Below are positions 1 through 5,199 of a stretch of DNA of 7,106 nt, piece by piece; the first letter of the stretch is position 1, and every line of letters begins with the position of its first letter. Source of the stretch: an uncultured Bacilli bacterium (GTDB taxonomy: Bacteria > Bacillota_I > Bacilli_A > RF39 > UBA660); contig CANRLQ010000051.1 of NCBI GenBank assembly GCA_947631525.1, forward strand, positions 1 to 7,106. Reading direction: 5' to 3'. Below the pieces are notes generated by a model. The model saw nothing but the letters and a program-made list of their open reading frames with translations, searched no databases and was not told where the DNA came from. The translations under genes and the position numbers were made by a program.

Positions 1-64
1 AAAAAATCCCCATAGAATATTTTGATACATTTGTCAAAATTCCTAGGGGTTAATAATTTTGTCA
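1..64 (+). repeat. Repeat R1, distal part only
   Basis: This is the 3' part of the composite repeat; its 5' hairpins would lie outside the window. It holds an imperfect hairpin: CCCC 8-11 faces GGGG 46-49, and ATTTTGA 19-25 faces TCAAAAT 34-40 around an 8-base loop. A third arm, AATTTTGTCA (55-64), could instead pair with TGTCAAAATT (33-42) with one mismatch. The same arrangement recurs in R2 and R4, and a plus-strand gene follows about 115 bases downstream. The pairing was read by eye; function is not known. Confidence 0.75.
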
Positions 65-179
65 TAAAAAAATCAGAAACGATAACTCATAAATGTTAAC
101 AATTAGATGCATATTATTTAAAATAAATAATTTTAAAGATTTAGAAAGTATGATAGAATTGTATTAGGTGGTGATATTT

Positions 180-803
180 ATGAACAAAGTATTCCTATAT
201 TTATATCCGATTGAAGAATATACAAAAATGTTTTTGTTTCATAATGATGAGCTATATGATAAAATGAACATAAAACATCCTCTTCCTATACTGAATGAAT
301 GTATTCAAAAAAGGTATAGAGATAAAGGTTTGCAAGTCGTATTTGCATTATATCCTGATAGAAATATATTTGGAATTACACGACAACCACAAGATAAAAT
401 TATTTATACGGATGTTACTTTTGATGAGGCAAGTGCATGTTATAGTGATGGTACTCAAAAAAAAAATTTTGTGCCTAAATATCCAAATGAGCAATTATTA
501 CTAAATCAACTTGGACATATAGATGAATTAGTTATTGGTGGGTACCATTTTAGCGATTGTGTAAAAAGAGTTGGAGAAGTCGCTATGGATATAGGAATAA
601 ATACAACTATCGATTTAGATTTAACAGATTTATTTTTTTCACTTTATAGAAATAATGAATATTTTCAAATAGATCAATATGATCCAAAAAGATATAAAGA
701 ATATTGGCAACGAAAATTAGAGCAACTAGGTAAAAAAAAAAGAATTTATAGAACAAGAGTTTCAAAAAATGTATGGAAATCCTATTTATGGATTCTATTC
801 TGA
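180..803 (+). CDS. Isochorismatase-like hypothetical protein, frameshifted near the C terminus
   Basis: I do not recognise a named gene. The ATG at 180 is preferred over the upstream in-frame GTG at 168 because AGGTGG (166-171) lies 8 bases before the ATG and overlaps the GTG. As written it encodes 207 aa. Residues about 117-154 (LVIGGYHFSDCVKRV, then a GINTTIDLDLTD strand) resemble the Cys-nucleophile segment of isochorismatase/nicotinamidase cysteine hydrolases (VxGxxxxxCVxxTAxxA...GxxVxVxxD), with Cys127 in the nucleophile position. This is a weak pattern match, not proof. The last residues (YRTRVSKNVWKSYLWILF) look out of frame. Removing one A from the A10 tract at 732-741 gives a more natural tail, EFIEQEFQKMYGNPIYGFYS followed by EETAKYKR, ending at TAA 826-828 (215 aa). 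The gene follows R1 and is followed by R2, with no partner gene on its strand. Confidence 0.75.
   Translation: MNKVFLYLYPIEEYTKMFLFHNDELYDKMNIKHPLPILNECIQKRYRDKGLQVVFALYPDRNIFGITRQPQDKIIYTDVTFDEASACYSDGTQKKNFVPKYPNEQLLLNQLGHIDELVIGGYHFSDCVKRVGEVAMDIGINTTIDLDLTDLFFSLYRNNEYFQIDQYDPKRYKEYWQRKLEQLGKKKRIYRTRVSKNVWKSYLWILF
732..741 (+). other. A10 homopolymer at an apparent +1 frameshift
   Basis: Ten consecutive A's follow GGT (729-731). In the written frame translation stops at TGA 801-803. With nine A's the frame runs through GAA TTT ATA GAA CAA GAG TTT CAA to TAA 826-828 and reads as ordinary protein. Candidate causes are a sequencing or assembly error, a real mutation, phase-variable slippage, or transcriptional slippage that makes both forms. 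A second A10 tract at 455-464 in the same gene is read in frame. Confidence 0.7.
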
Positions 804-821
804 AGAAACAGCAAAATATAA

Positions 822-856
822 GAGATAAAATATAATATTTTTATTAATTATATCTC
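822..856 (+). terminator. Weak hairpin after the 180-803 gene
   Basis: GAGATA (822-827) can pair with TATCTC (851-856), with an AU-rich imperfect extension inside. It overlaps the restored stop codon. There is no tight T run directly after the stem, although T-rich sequence follows (870-880). If it is not functional, the hairpin with T7 at 952-978 in R2 would end the transcript. Confidence 0.25.
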
Positions 857-882
857 CTTGATTGTAATATTTTTATCTTTTA

Positions 883-1048
883 GTTGTAGATATCTTCCAC
901 AATTTCTCCATTGACGACTTTGTTCGAACTTATCGTTCACTTGAATATATTTCATCTCTAGATAGAGATGATTTTTTTATAGTAAAAATTTCCATAGGAT
1001 TATTTTGATTACTGAGTCAAAATTCATAGGAAGTTAAATATTTTGTCA
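883..1048 (+). repeat. Repeat R2, full-length composite repeat
   Basis: This is the reference copy, with four modules. Hairpin 1: GTTGTAGA 883-890 faces TCTTCCACAA (893-902), with one A-C mismatch. Module 2: TTGACGA then TGTTCGAACTT 921-931; its 3' arm is degraded here but intact in R3. Module 3: the terminator hairpin at 952-978. Module 4: ATTTTGA 1002-1008 faces TCAAAAT 1017-1023, flanked by CCATAGGA 992-999 and CATAGG 1025-1030, then ATTTTGTCA 1040-1048. R4 and R3 share long near-identical stretches with it in the same orientation. A decayed plus-strand gene begins at 1081. Confidence 0.85.
952..978 (+). terminator. Intrinsic terminator inside R2
   Basis: TCATCTCT (952-959) pairs perfectly with AGAGATGA (964-971) around an AGAT loop and is followed by seven T's (972-978). 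This is a standard rho-independent terminator shape. It would stop plus-strand transcription coming from the 180-803 gene, or attenuate transcription entering from the 5' part of the repeat. Confidence 0.7.
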
Positions 1049-1080
1049 AAGATAAAATATAATATAAGTGGAATTTATTT

Positions 1081-1261
1081 ATGAATAAAACTAATTTAAG
1101 AGACAATTTATTTGAAAAATGTTTTGATTGAAAAGTTTCTAAAGATATGTATGAACATGGAATATTTAGTGATGATACTATTGAATCCATTACAAATGAT
1201 TATAATTGGAATAAAAAATGATAAACATAAAGATAAAGGTCGTTATGACTTTGAATTATAG
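1081..1261 (+). pseudogene. Decayed small gene with a KDMYEHG tail
   Basis: An ATG at 1081 opens a frame (MNKTNLRDNLFEKCFD) that meets an in-frame TGA at 1129-1131. The same frame then continues as KVSKDMYEHGIFSDDTIESI and stops at 1219-1221. Skipping one base in the A6 run before that stop extends the reading to a TAG at 1259-1261 (KHKDKGRYDFEL). The KDMYEHG segment matches the KELYEHG segment of the decayed gene at 3498-3769, so the two are probably related. Function is unknown. It sits directly after R2, the position live genes hold after R1 and R4. TGA does not look like a Trp codon because intact neighbours use TGG. Confidence 0.55.
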
Positions 1262-1387
1262 TTTTTATAAAGAATGAATTACTCTATAAGTAGTTAAATA
1301 CTATTAAAATTAGTGTAATTATGCTTGCTTGTTGTTATTTTAGTTATGTTATTTTGTTACCTTGATAAACTAATTTTTATAGTATAG
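1262..1387. other. No intact gene; hydrophobic coding remnant
   Basis: No usable start or ribosome binding site is seen. One plus-strand frame between about 1319 and 1385 reads as a hydrophobic stretch (LCLLVVILVMLFCYLDKLIF) ending at TAG 1385-1387. This could be the remains of a membrane segment from a decayed gene, or chance in AT-rich DNA. Confidence 0.3.
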
Positions 1388-1913
1388 AATAAACATCTAA
1401 TATGTAATGATGATTTTTGTGAAAATTTAAACAATATAAATAATTTTAGAAGAATAGATTTATATGGTAATAGTTTTATCGGTGATGAATATAATGATAC
1501 CTTTGTTATTGATAAGTATAAGAATGGTTAATTTTATCTTGTAATTACATCTAATGGAACAGGATGGAATCATGTTAGTGTGACTTTGCATAGAAAAAAT
1601 GTGCTCATATTAAAAGGTGTCCATCATTTGAAGAAATGCAGATAGTAAAAGAAAAAATATTCTCTGAAGAAGAAGTTGTATTTCACCTCATCCAAGAGAA
1701 GAAGATTATATTGATACTCATCCTTATTGTCTTAATTTATGGAAACTCAATAATCGTAGTATGATTATCCCACCCTTATATTCTATGAATGAGGATGAAT
1801 TAACAGTAAATGCAGATTTTAAATATGAAGGCATTGTAAGAGTTAAAACTGGTGAAATCGATAGTTGGCAAGTAGCAAGAGTATATTGTTTTACTAAAAA
1901 TGGAAAATTATAA
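1388..1913 (+). pseudogene. DUF7694-like gene, broken by a stop and two frameshifts
   Basis: Three frames must be joined. Frame one runs from 1388 through RIDLYGNSFIGDEYNDTFVI, has an in-frame TAA at 1529-1531, and continues as FYLVITSNGTGWNHVSVTLH. Frame two, from 1615, reads RCPSFEEMQIVKEKIFSEEE then VVFH. Frame three, from 1686, reads PHPREEDYIDTHPYCLNLWK, then a tail ending at TAA 1911-1913. The order SNGxGWxHVSV, RCPSxEEM, a charged helix, HP...HPYCLxLW is the pattern I associate with DUF7694, a family common in phage and gut-bacterial genomes with no assigned activity. The family call is from memory of the pattern. No clear start remains, so the N terminus is lost too. It lies in the R2 unit and faces the lipoprotein gene. 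Confidence 0.65.
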
Positions 1914-2168
1914 TTATCTCGAACTTGACAAAGAATATAATTTTAAGTTAGACAAAACTCATTATGTTAGTTATTTAAATTGTGACAGAAAAAGATTTAC
2001 AAACTTTTTCTAAAAATAATTATGAAGAACACAAAAATCTTATGAGTAGAAAGAAAATCTTTAAAAAACCATAGAGCAAAGACTTCTAAAAAACAAACTG
2101 AAATACTTTCTGAAATAAATGATATTCGACCAAAACAAAAAAGACAATTCTCGGCATTTATAGCCTAA
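1914..2168 (+). pseudogene. Further decayed coding sequence, unassigned
   Basis: Fragments in shifting frames read like protein: NYLELDKEYNFKLDKTHYVS, then EKDLQTFSKNNYEEHKNLMS, then RAKTSKKQTEILSEINDIRP with QKRQFSAFIA ending at TAA 2166-2168. The last stop lies inside the terminator stem. This may be the C-terminal extension of the preceding broken gene or a separate lost gene. I do not recognise it and see no ribosome binding site. Confidence 0.4.
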
Positions 2169-2180
2169 TTGTCTTTATTT
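2140..2180. terminator. Bidirectional intrinsic terminator between convergent genes
   Basis: AAAGACAATT (2140-2149) pairs perfectly with AATTGTCTTT (2167-2176). An inner GGC/GCC stem (2153-2155 with 2163-2165) sits in the loop. T-rich sequence follows on the plus strand, and an A-rich run precedes it (2133-2142), which reads as T's on the minus strand. It would end both the decayed plus-strand gene and the lipoprotein operon. Confidence 0.85.
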
Positions 2181-2195
2181 ATTATAAAATATTTT

Positions 2196-2972
2196 TTACC
2201 TTGACTTTGATTGTGATTGATTGTATTCATCCTCACTAATTATTTCTTTTTCTTCCTCAGGTCCATCTTCATAATCTAGAATTTCATCTCTATTATATAA
2301 ATTTACAATATCATAAAATTTTTCTTTTATATAATCATAACCTTCAGGTATTTCTGCAATACTATCAACAGGTTCACTTTTTTCTAATTCATAAACACCT
2401 TTATCATTTTTTATTACTTTATACCCATAATATACATAATGACAAACCCTCTCTTCACCTGTTAAATTTCCTCTATTGGGGTTACTTGTCCAGGAATAAC
2501 CAATCATAGGTATATAATTATATGTAATATAATTATTTTTACCATCAGTATATGTTATAGGCATTGGCATAAGATAATAGTAACTATATCTATATTCTTT
2601 ATAATCTGTTTGATTATCAGTAATATTATCTATTGAATTTTTATTATCATCAATTTTAAATAAATCTTTTTTATTTATAAATTCTAGTAAACTTTCTTCT
2701 TCTTCATTAACAAAAATATAATTATCTAATCTATTTAATCCTGATAAAGAACTTTTTTCACTAACAACATATCTACCAATATAATCGTCATTAATATAAT
2801 AATGAGCGTGATTACCTTGTACATCACAAGGAACATTTTTAGCACAACCACTAAAGGATAAAAGATTAGTAATAATTAAACCTCCAATAATTATATTTTT
2901 AAATTGTTTCTTTCCTTTTTTTTCATTTAAATTGCCGTCAATAAAGTTATGATTAGAATCAAAAATTAACAT
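2196..2972 (-). CDS. Putative lipoprotein of unknown function
   Basis: The product is 258 aa. GGAGG (2984-2980) lies 4 bases from the first ATG (2975) and 7 from the second (2972), so the second is preferred; using the first adds one Met. A hydrophilic N-terminal stretch (about 25 residues, Lys-rich) precedes a hydrophobic segment NIIIGGLIITNLLSFSGC, with Cys43 as candidate lipidation site. The -3 residue is Phe, so the lipobox is not ideal. The rest is Tyr-, Asn- and acidic-rich, and is predicted to lie outside the membrane. It includes PCDVQGNHAHYYIN, a YYYLMPMPITYTDG segment, a SWTSNPNRGNLTGEERVCHY segment and an acidic tail. I recall similar uncharacterised lipoproteins (CAKNVxCDV...NHAH) from gut Bacillota but no function. 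It is downstream of and translationally coupled to the DUF1292-like gene (TGATG overlap), and ends at a strong terminator. Confidence 0.85.
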   Translation of the reverse strand: MLIFDSNHNFIDGNLNEKKGKKQFKNIIIGGLIITNLLSFSGCAKNVPCDVQGNHAHYYINDDYIGRYVVSEKSSLSGLNRLDNYIFVNEEEESLLEFINKKDLFKIDDNKNSIDNITDNQTDYKEYRYSYYYLMPMPITYTDGKNNYITYNYIPMIGYSWTSNPNRGNLTGEERVCHYVYYGYKVIKNDKGVYELEKSEPVDSIAEIPEGYDYIKEKFYDIVNLYNRDEILDYEDGPEEEKEIISEDEYNQSQSKSR

Positions 2973-3217
2973 CATTTCACCTCCAATTTATATAACATTT
3001 CATTTAATATATTTTTTTCACTAGCGGTTAAATCTGTAATTAATCTAGTATTCGTTCCATCAAATTGATATTTTGCTCCATAAAGTACTCCATCTAACTT
3101 ATAAATTACATATTCTCCTAATCCTTGAATTTCAAATTTAGTAACTAATTCTGCGTTTTTTTTCACACCATCTACAGTATTAATTGTTATAAAATCATAA
3201 TTATTATTTTTTGACAT
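2972..3217 (-). CDS. Small DUF1292-like protein
   Basis: The product is 81 aa, with a start supported by AGGAGGG nine bases before the ATG. There is no signal peptide or membrane segment, so it is probably cytosolic. The core KFEIQGLGEYVIYKLDGVLY followed by GAKYQFDG resembles the short beta-rich DUF1292 family, whose function is not established. The match is by pattern and is tentative. It is first in a two-gene operon; its TGA stop overlaps the ATG of the lipoprotein gene (TGATG), which suggests coupled translation. A good extended -10 lies just upstream at 3244-3252. Confidence 0.8.
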   Translation of the reverse strand: MSKNNNYDFITINTVDGVKKNAELVTKFEIQGLGEYVIYKLDGVLYGAKYQFDGTNTRLITDLTASEKNILNEMLYKLEVK

Positions 3218-3243
3218 TTGAATTTTCCCTCCTAATTAATCTA

Positions 3244-3252
3244 ATTATATCA
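3244..3252 (-). promoter_or_regulatory. Extended -10 promoter for the 3217-2196 operon
   Basis: The minus strand reads TGATATAAT, an exact TGnTATAAT extended -10, about 27 bases before the ATG at 3217. A clear -35 is not seen (GATTAA lies at 17-base spacing). The expected start of transcription would be near 3237, leaving a short leader that contains the AGGAGGG site. Confidence 0.6.
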
Positions 3253-3349
3253 TTGAAATATCCTGTTTAATCATTATTTTTAAAAAAAGTTATATAATCT
3301 AACTAGTTGATTTACTTAATCTTGGAAATATAAATTTTCGAATATAAGT

Positions 3350-3465
3350 AAAGTTATCGCTCCAGTGACGAATCTGTTCGAACTTTTCGGACATTCAAAT
3401 ATATTTCATCTATATTAGAGATGATTTTTTATGCAACAAAAAAAATCCCATAGTAATTTTGTCAA
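3350..3465 (+). repeat. Repeat R3, internally deleted copy
   Basis: R3 shares the core CTCCAnTGACGAATCTGTTC with R4 and has the best-preserved hairpin 2: TGTTCGAA 3375-3382, loop CTT, TTCGGACA 3386-3393, fully paired when one G-U is allowed. Against R4 it lacks the hairpin-1 segment between AAAGTT (3350-3355) and the CGCTCC core. Against R1 it lacks the ATTTTGA/TCAAAAT hairpin: TCCCATAG (3447-3454) runs directly into TAATTTTGTCAAAGA. It keeps the terminator-like module. The gene that follows is also decayed. Confidence 0.8.
3407..3430 (+). terminator. Terminator-like hairpin inside R3
   Basis: CATCT (3407-3411) pairs with AGATG (3419-3423) and is followed by A and six T's (3425-3430). It looks like a damaged version of the R2 stem: restoring a CT after CATCT would give a perfect eight-base stem, CATCTCTA with TAGAGATG. 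It is probably weaker than the R2 copy. Confidence 0.45.
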
Positions 3466-3497
3466 AGACAAACTACACTCTAAAATTTTAATAAAAT

Positions 3498-3769
3498 TTA
3501 AATCATAAGAGATTAAAATTATTAACAGAAAATAACGAATCACTTAATCAACAAGTTGATAAATTAAATAAAAAATATTAAGGAAATTGATAATTCAATA
3601 CTTATGAATAAAATTTTTGTTAAAAAAAGACAAAAGATTTGAAGAACTTGCCAAAGAATTATATGAACACGGTGCTTTAGATGAAGAAGATTTCAACCTT
3701 CTTCAAGATAACAAAAATACTAACAATAAAACTAAATCAATAATAGAAAAAAATGATATTGAGCGATAA
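3498..3769 (+). pseudogene. Decayed coiled-coil gene with a KELYEHG tail
   Basis: No start codon survives. One frame reads NHKRLKLLTENNESLNQQVD and KLNKKY to TAA 3579-3581. A shift gives NIKEIDNSILMNKIFVKKRQ. A further shift gives KDKRFEELAKELYEHGALDE, then EDFNLLQDNKNTNN and a basic tail ending at TAA 3767-3769. Heptad-like Leu/Asn spacing in the first part suggests a coiled coil. The tail resembles that of the decayed gene at 1081-1261 (KDMYEHGIFSDD). Function is unknown. It follows R3 and ends one base from the convergent stop at 3771. Confidence 0.6.
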
Positions 3770-3770
3770 G

Positions 3771-4328
3771 TTAGTCCTCGTTATCATCTTTTTGTGAATC
3801 TTTTAGTTTTTTCTTCAATTTATTAAATACAAATAATTTAGCCTGGTCTATTTCTTCAGAACTTGGAGTGTTAAGAACATTATCACAATTTGGGCAGAAA
3901 AGTCTTGGACTGCCATAATGCCTGTTACCATGTTCCCATACCATTGTTAAATCTCCATCACAGTTAGGGCAAATTGGTCTAAAGTTTTCAATATCAATTT
4001 TTCCAGAATAAGTTGTCGTGTAATTCCAAGTATATAAAATATTCTTATATTCATCTTTAATGTAATCACTATACCATGTTTTAGAACAATTATTACTATT
4101 TGAATAATTATAAATAAGCATAATAGTTATAATAAAAAATACTATTACTATTAATATTATCCATATAGGCACTCTAAAAAGTAATAAACTTTTAATAAAA
4201 TTATAAGCCCATTTCCAAATTATTATTGTTGCATCAATTAAATTTATATTGGAAATCAAGGAAACTATTATTGAAGTAGCCACTTCTACTATTACCGCAG
4301 TAAAAACTGATATAAAAAATTTTTTCAA
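3771..4328 (-). CDS. Two-TM membrane protein with C-terminal zinc ribbon
   Basis: The open frame reaches a GTG at 4337, but that GTG sits inside the ribosome binding site (GAGGTGGAG). A TTG at 4328, eight bases after GAGG, is the better start and gives 185 aa. From that start, hydrophobic segments lie at about residues 3-25 and 52-74 (IWIILIVIVFFIITIMLIYN). A soluble tail follows, with CPNC (Cys120, Cys123) and a second CPNC (Cys145, Cys148), the knuckle pairs of a zinc ribbon, then a Lys- and Asp-rich end. The tail also has WYSDYIKDEYKNILYTWNYT. I do not recognise a named family. It is the third gene of the minus-strand operon, 28 to 37 bases after the metallohydrolase depending on the start, so it could anchor or sense for the upstream products; this is inference. 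Confidence 0.8.
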   Translation of the reverse strand: MKKFFISVFTAVIVEVATSIIVSLISNINLIDATIIIWKWAYNFIKSLLLFRVPIWIILIVIVFFIITIMLIYNYSNSNNCSKTWYSDYIKDEYKNILYTWNYTTTYSGKIDIENFRPICPNCDGDLTMVWEHGNRHYGSPRLFCPNCDNVLNTPSSEEIDQAKLFVFNKLKKKLKDSQKDDNED

Positions 4329-4365
4329 TATCTCCACCTCATTACTACATAAATTATTAAGAACT

Positions 4366-5178
4366 CTATTTTTTATTAACTAATTGAATTTCTTCTAAAT
4401 CATTAGGAACAATGACATTACCATTGAATACACTTTGTGCTTCCTCTAAATATAAAGATTTTCTATCAATACCATGAGATTCTTCAGTGTGATAAAGTAT
4501 CAAGTTTTTAACACTCAATTCATCCATTGTTTTAGCAGCACTTAAAGCCGTTGAATGATTCTTTTCATAAGCATGAAATATATTTTCTTCTCTATCTAGA
4601 CAAAATGCTTCATGAGTTACATAATCAGCACCTCGAACCCTTTCATTAAGTAATGAATTTAAGGTTTCATCTCCTAAAAAGACAAATCTATTATCATCTA
4701 GCGTACATTCAAATCCAAATTGCTTTGTTCCTTTTGCAAGTATATCAAAAAATTCGTAATCAATACCATTTATAGCATATTTATCACAGTCATTTAATAC
4801 AACAAAATTAGTGATACTGTAAATTGCTTTCATTAAAACAGGCGGTAATATATAATCAGATACTCCTTTTATTGCTTCATATACTACATCATTACAATAA
4901 ATGTTAATCTTTTCTTTAATTTCTCCATGCATTGCCATCCTACTCATTTTTTTGAACATCCATATAAGCCCTAAAATATGGTCAGTATGACTATGAGAAA
5001 TAAATACATTTCTGATTTCATCTAGTTTAATATTAGCTTGTTTAAGTCTTTTAATTATTTCTATACTTCCACCTGTATCAATCAAGAATACTCCCTGTTC
5101 ATTTTGGATAGCAAAACAAGTATTATATAAATTTAGTGTCCCACCATTACCAGTTCCTAACATAATTATCTTTGCCAT
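4366..5178 (-). CDS. RNase Z-like metallo-beta-lactamase-fold hydrolase
   Basis: The product is 270 aa, starting at an ATG with AAGGA nine bases upstream. It has the metallo-beta-lactamase fold signatures in order: LGTGNGG (7-13), FLIDTGG (31-37), SHSHTDH (61-67, metal ligands His62, His64, Asp66, His67), FLGDE (167-171, Asp170), a YEKNHST segment with His208, and LILYHTEE with His230. The HST...LILYH arrangement is typical of the RNase Z/phosphodiesterase branch. At the place where RNase Z has a metal-binding His after the linker, this protein has AKGTKQFGFE with Lys149. I recall KQFGF in related Bacillota proteins, so this may be a subfamily trait. It probably hydrolyses a phosphodiester or similar ester; the substrate is unknown. 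It is the middle gene of the operon, 21 bases after the HEPN-like gene. Confidence 0.9.
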   Translation of the reverse strand: MAKIIMLGTGNGGTLNLYNTCFAIQNEQGVFLIDTGGSIEIIKRLKQANIKLDEIRNVFISHSHTDHILGLIWMFKKMSRMAMHGEIKEKINIYCNDVVYEAIKGVSDYILPPVLMKAIYSITNFVVLNDCDKYAINGIDYEFFDILAKGTKQFGFECTLDDNRFVFLGDETLNSLLNERVRGADYVTHEAFCLDREENIFHAYEKNHSTALSAAKTMDELSVKNLILYHTEESHGIDRKSLYLEEAQSVFNGNVIVPNDLEEIQLVNKK

Positions 5179-5199
5179 AAGCTTTTTTCCTTTCCTATC

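Noticed and set aside
295..504. 69-aa plus-strand open frame
   Set aside because: It lies in another frame inside the 180-803 gene, has no ribosome binding site and low-complexity composition; a shadow.
1024..1048. Integron attC site (GTTAAAT matches GTTRRRY in R2 and R4)
   Set aside because: R1 reads GTTAATA and breaks the motif, R3 lacks it, and I find no matching RYYYAAC on the other side of the fold; a 7-mer this AT-rich is expected by chance. No integrase is visible.
883..1048. Known riboswitch or T-box leader
   Set aside because: No T-box GGTGG sequence or other conserved riboswitch core that I know is present, and the downstream genes have no shared metabolic theme.
1129..1131. TGA read as Trp (code 4) in the 1081 gene
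   Set aside because: Intact genes use TGG for Trp and the 3217-2972 gene ends in TGA. The region has further lesions, so decay is the simpler reading.
3371..3393. tRNA-like T-arm (GTTCGAA)
   Set aside because: No acceptor, D-arm, anticodon arm or CCA-side pairing surrounds it; it is part of the repeat's own hairpin.
3761..3800. Intrinsic terminator between the convergent ends at 3769 and 3771
   Set aside because: GATAA/TTATC gives only about five weak pairs with a large loop; not convincing.
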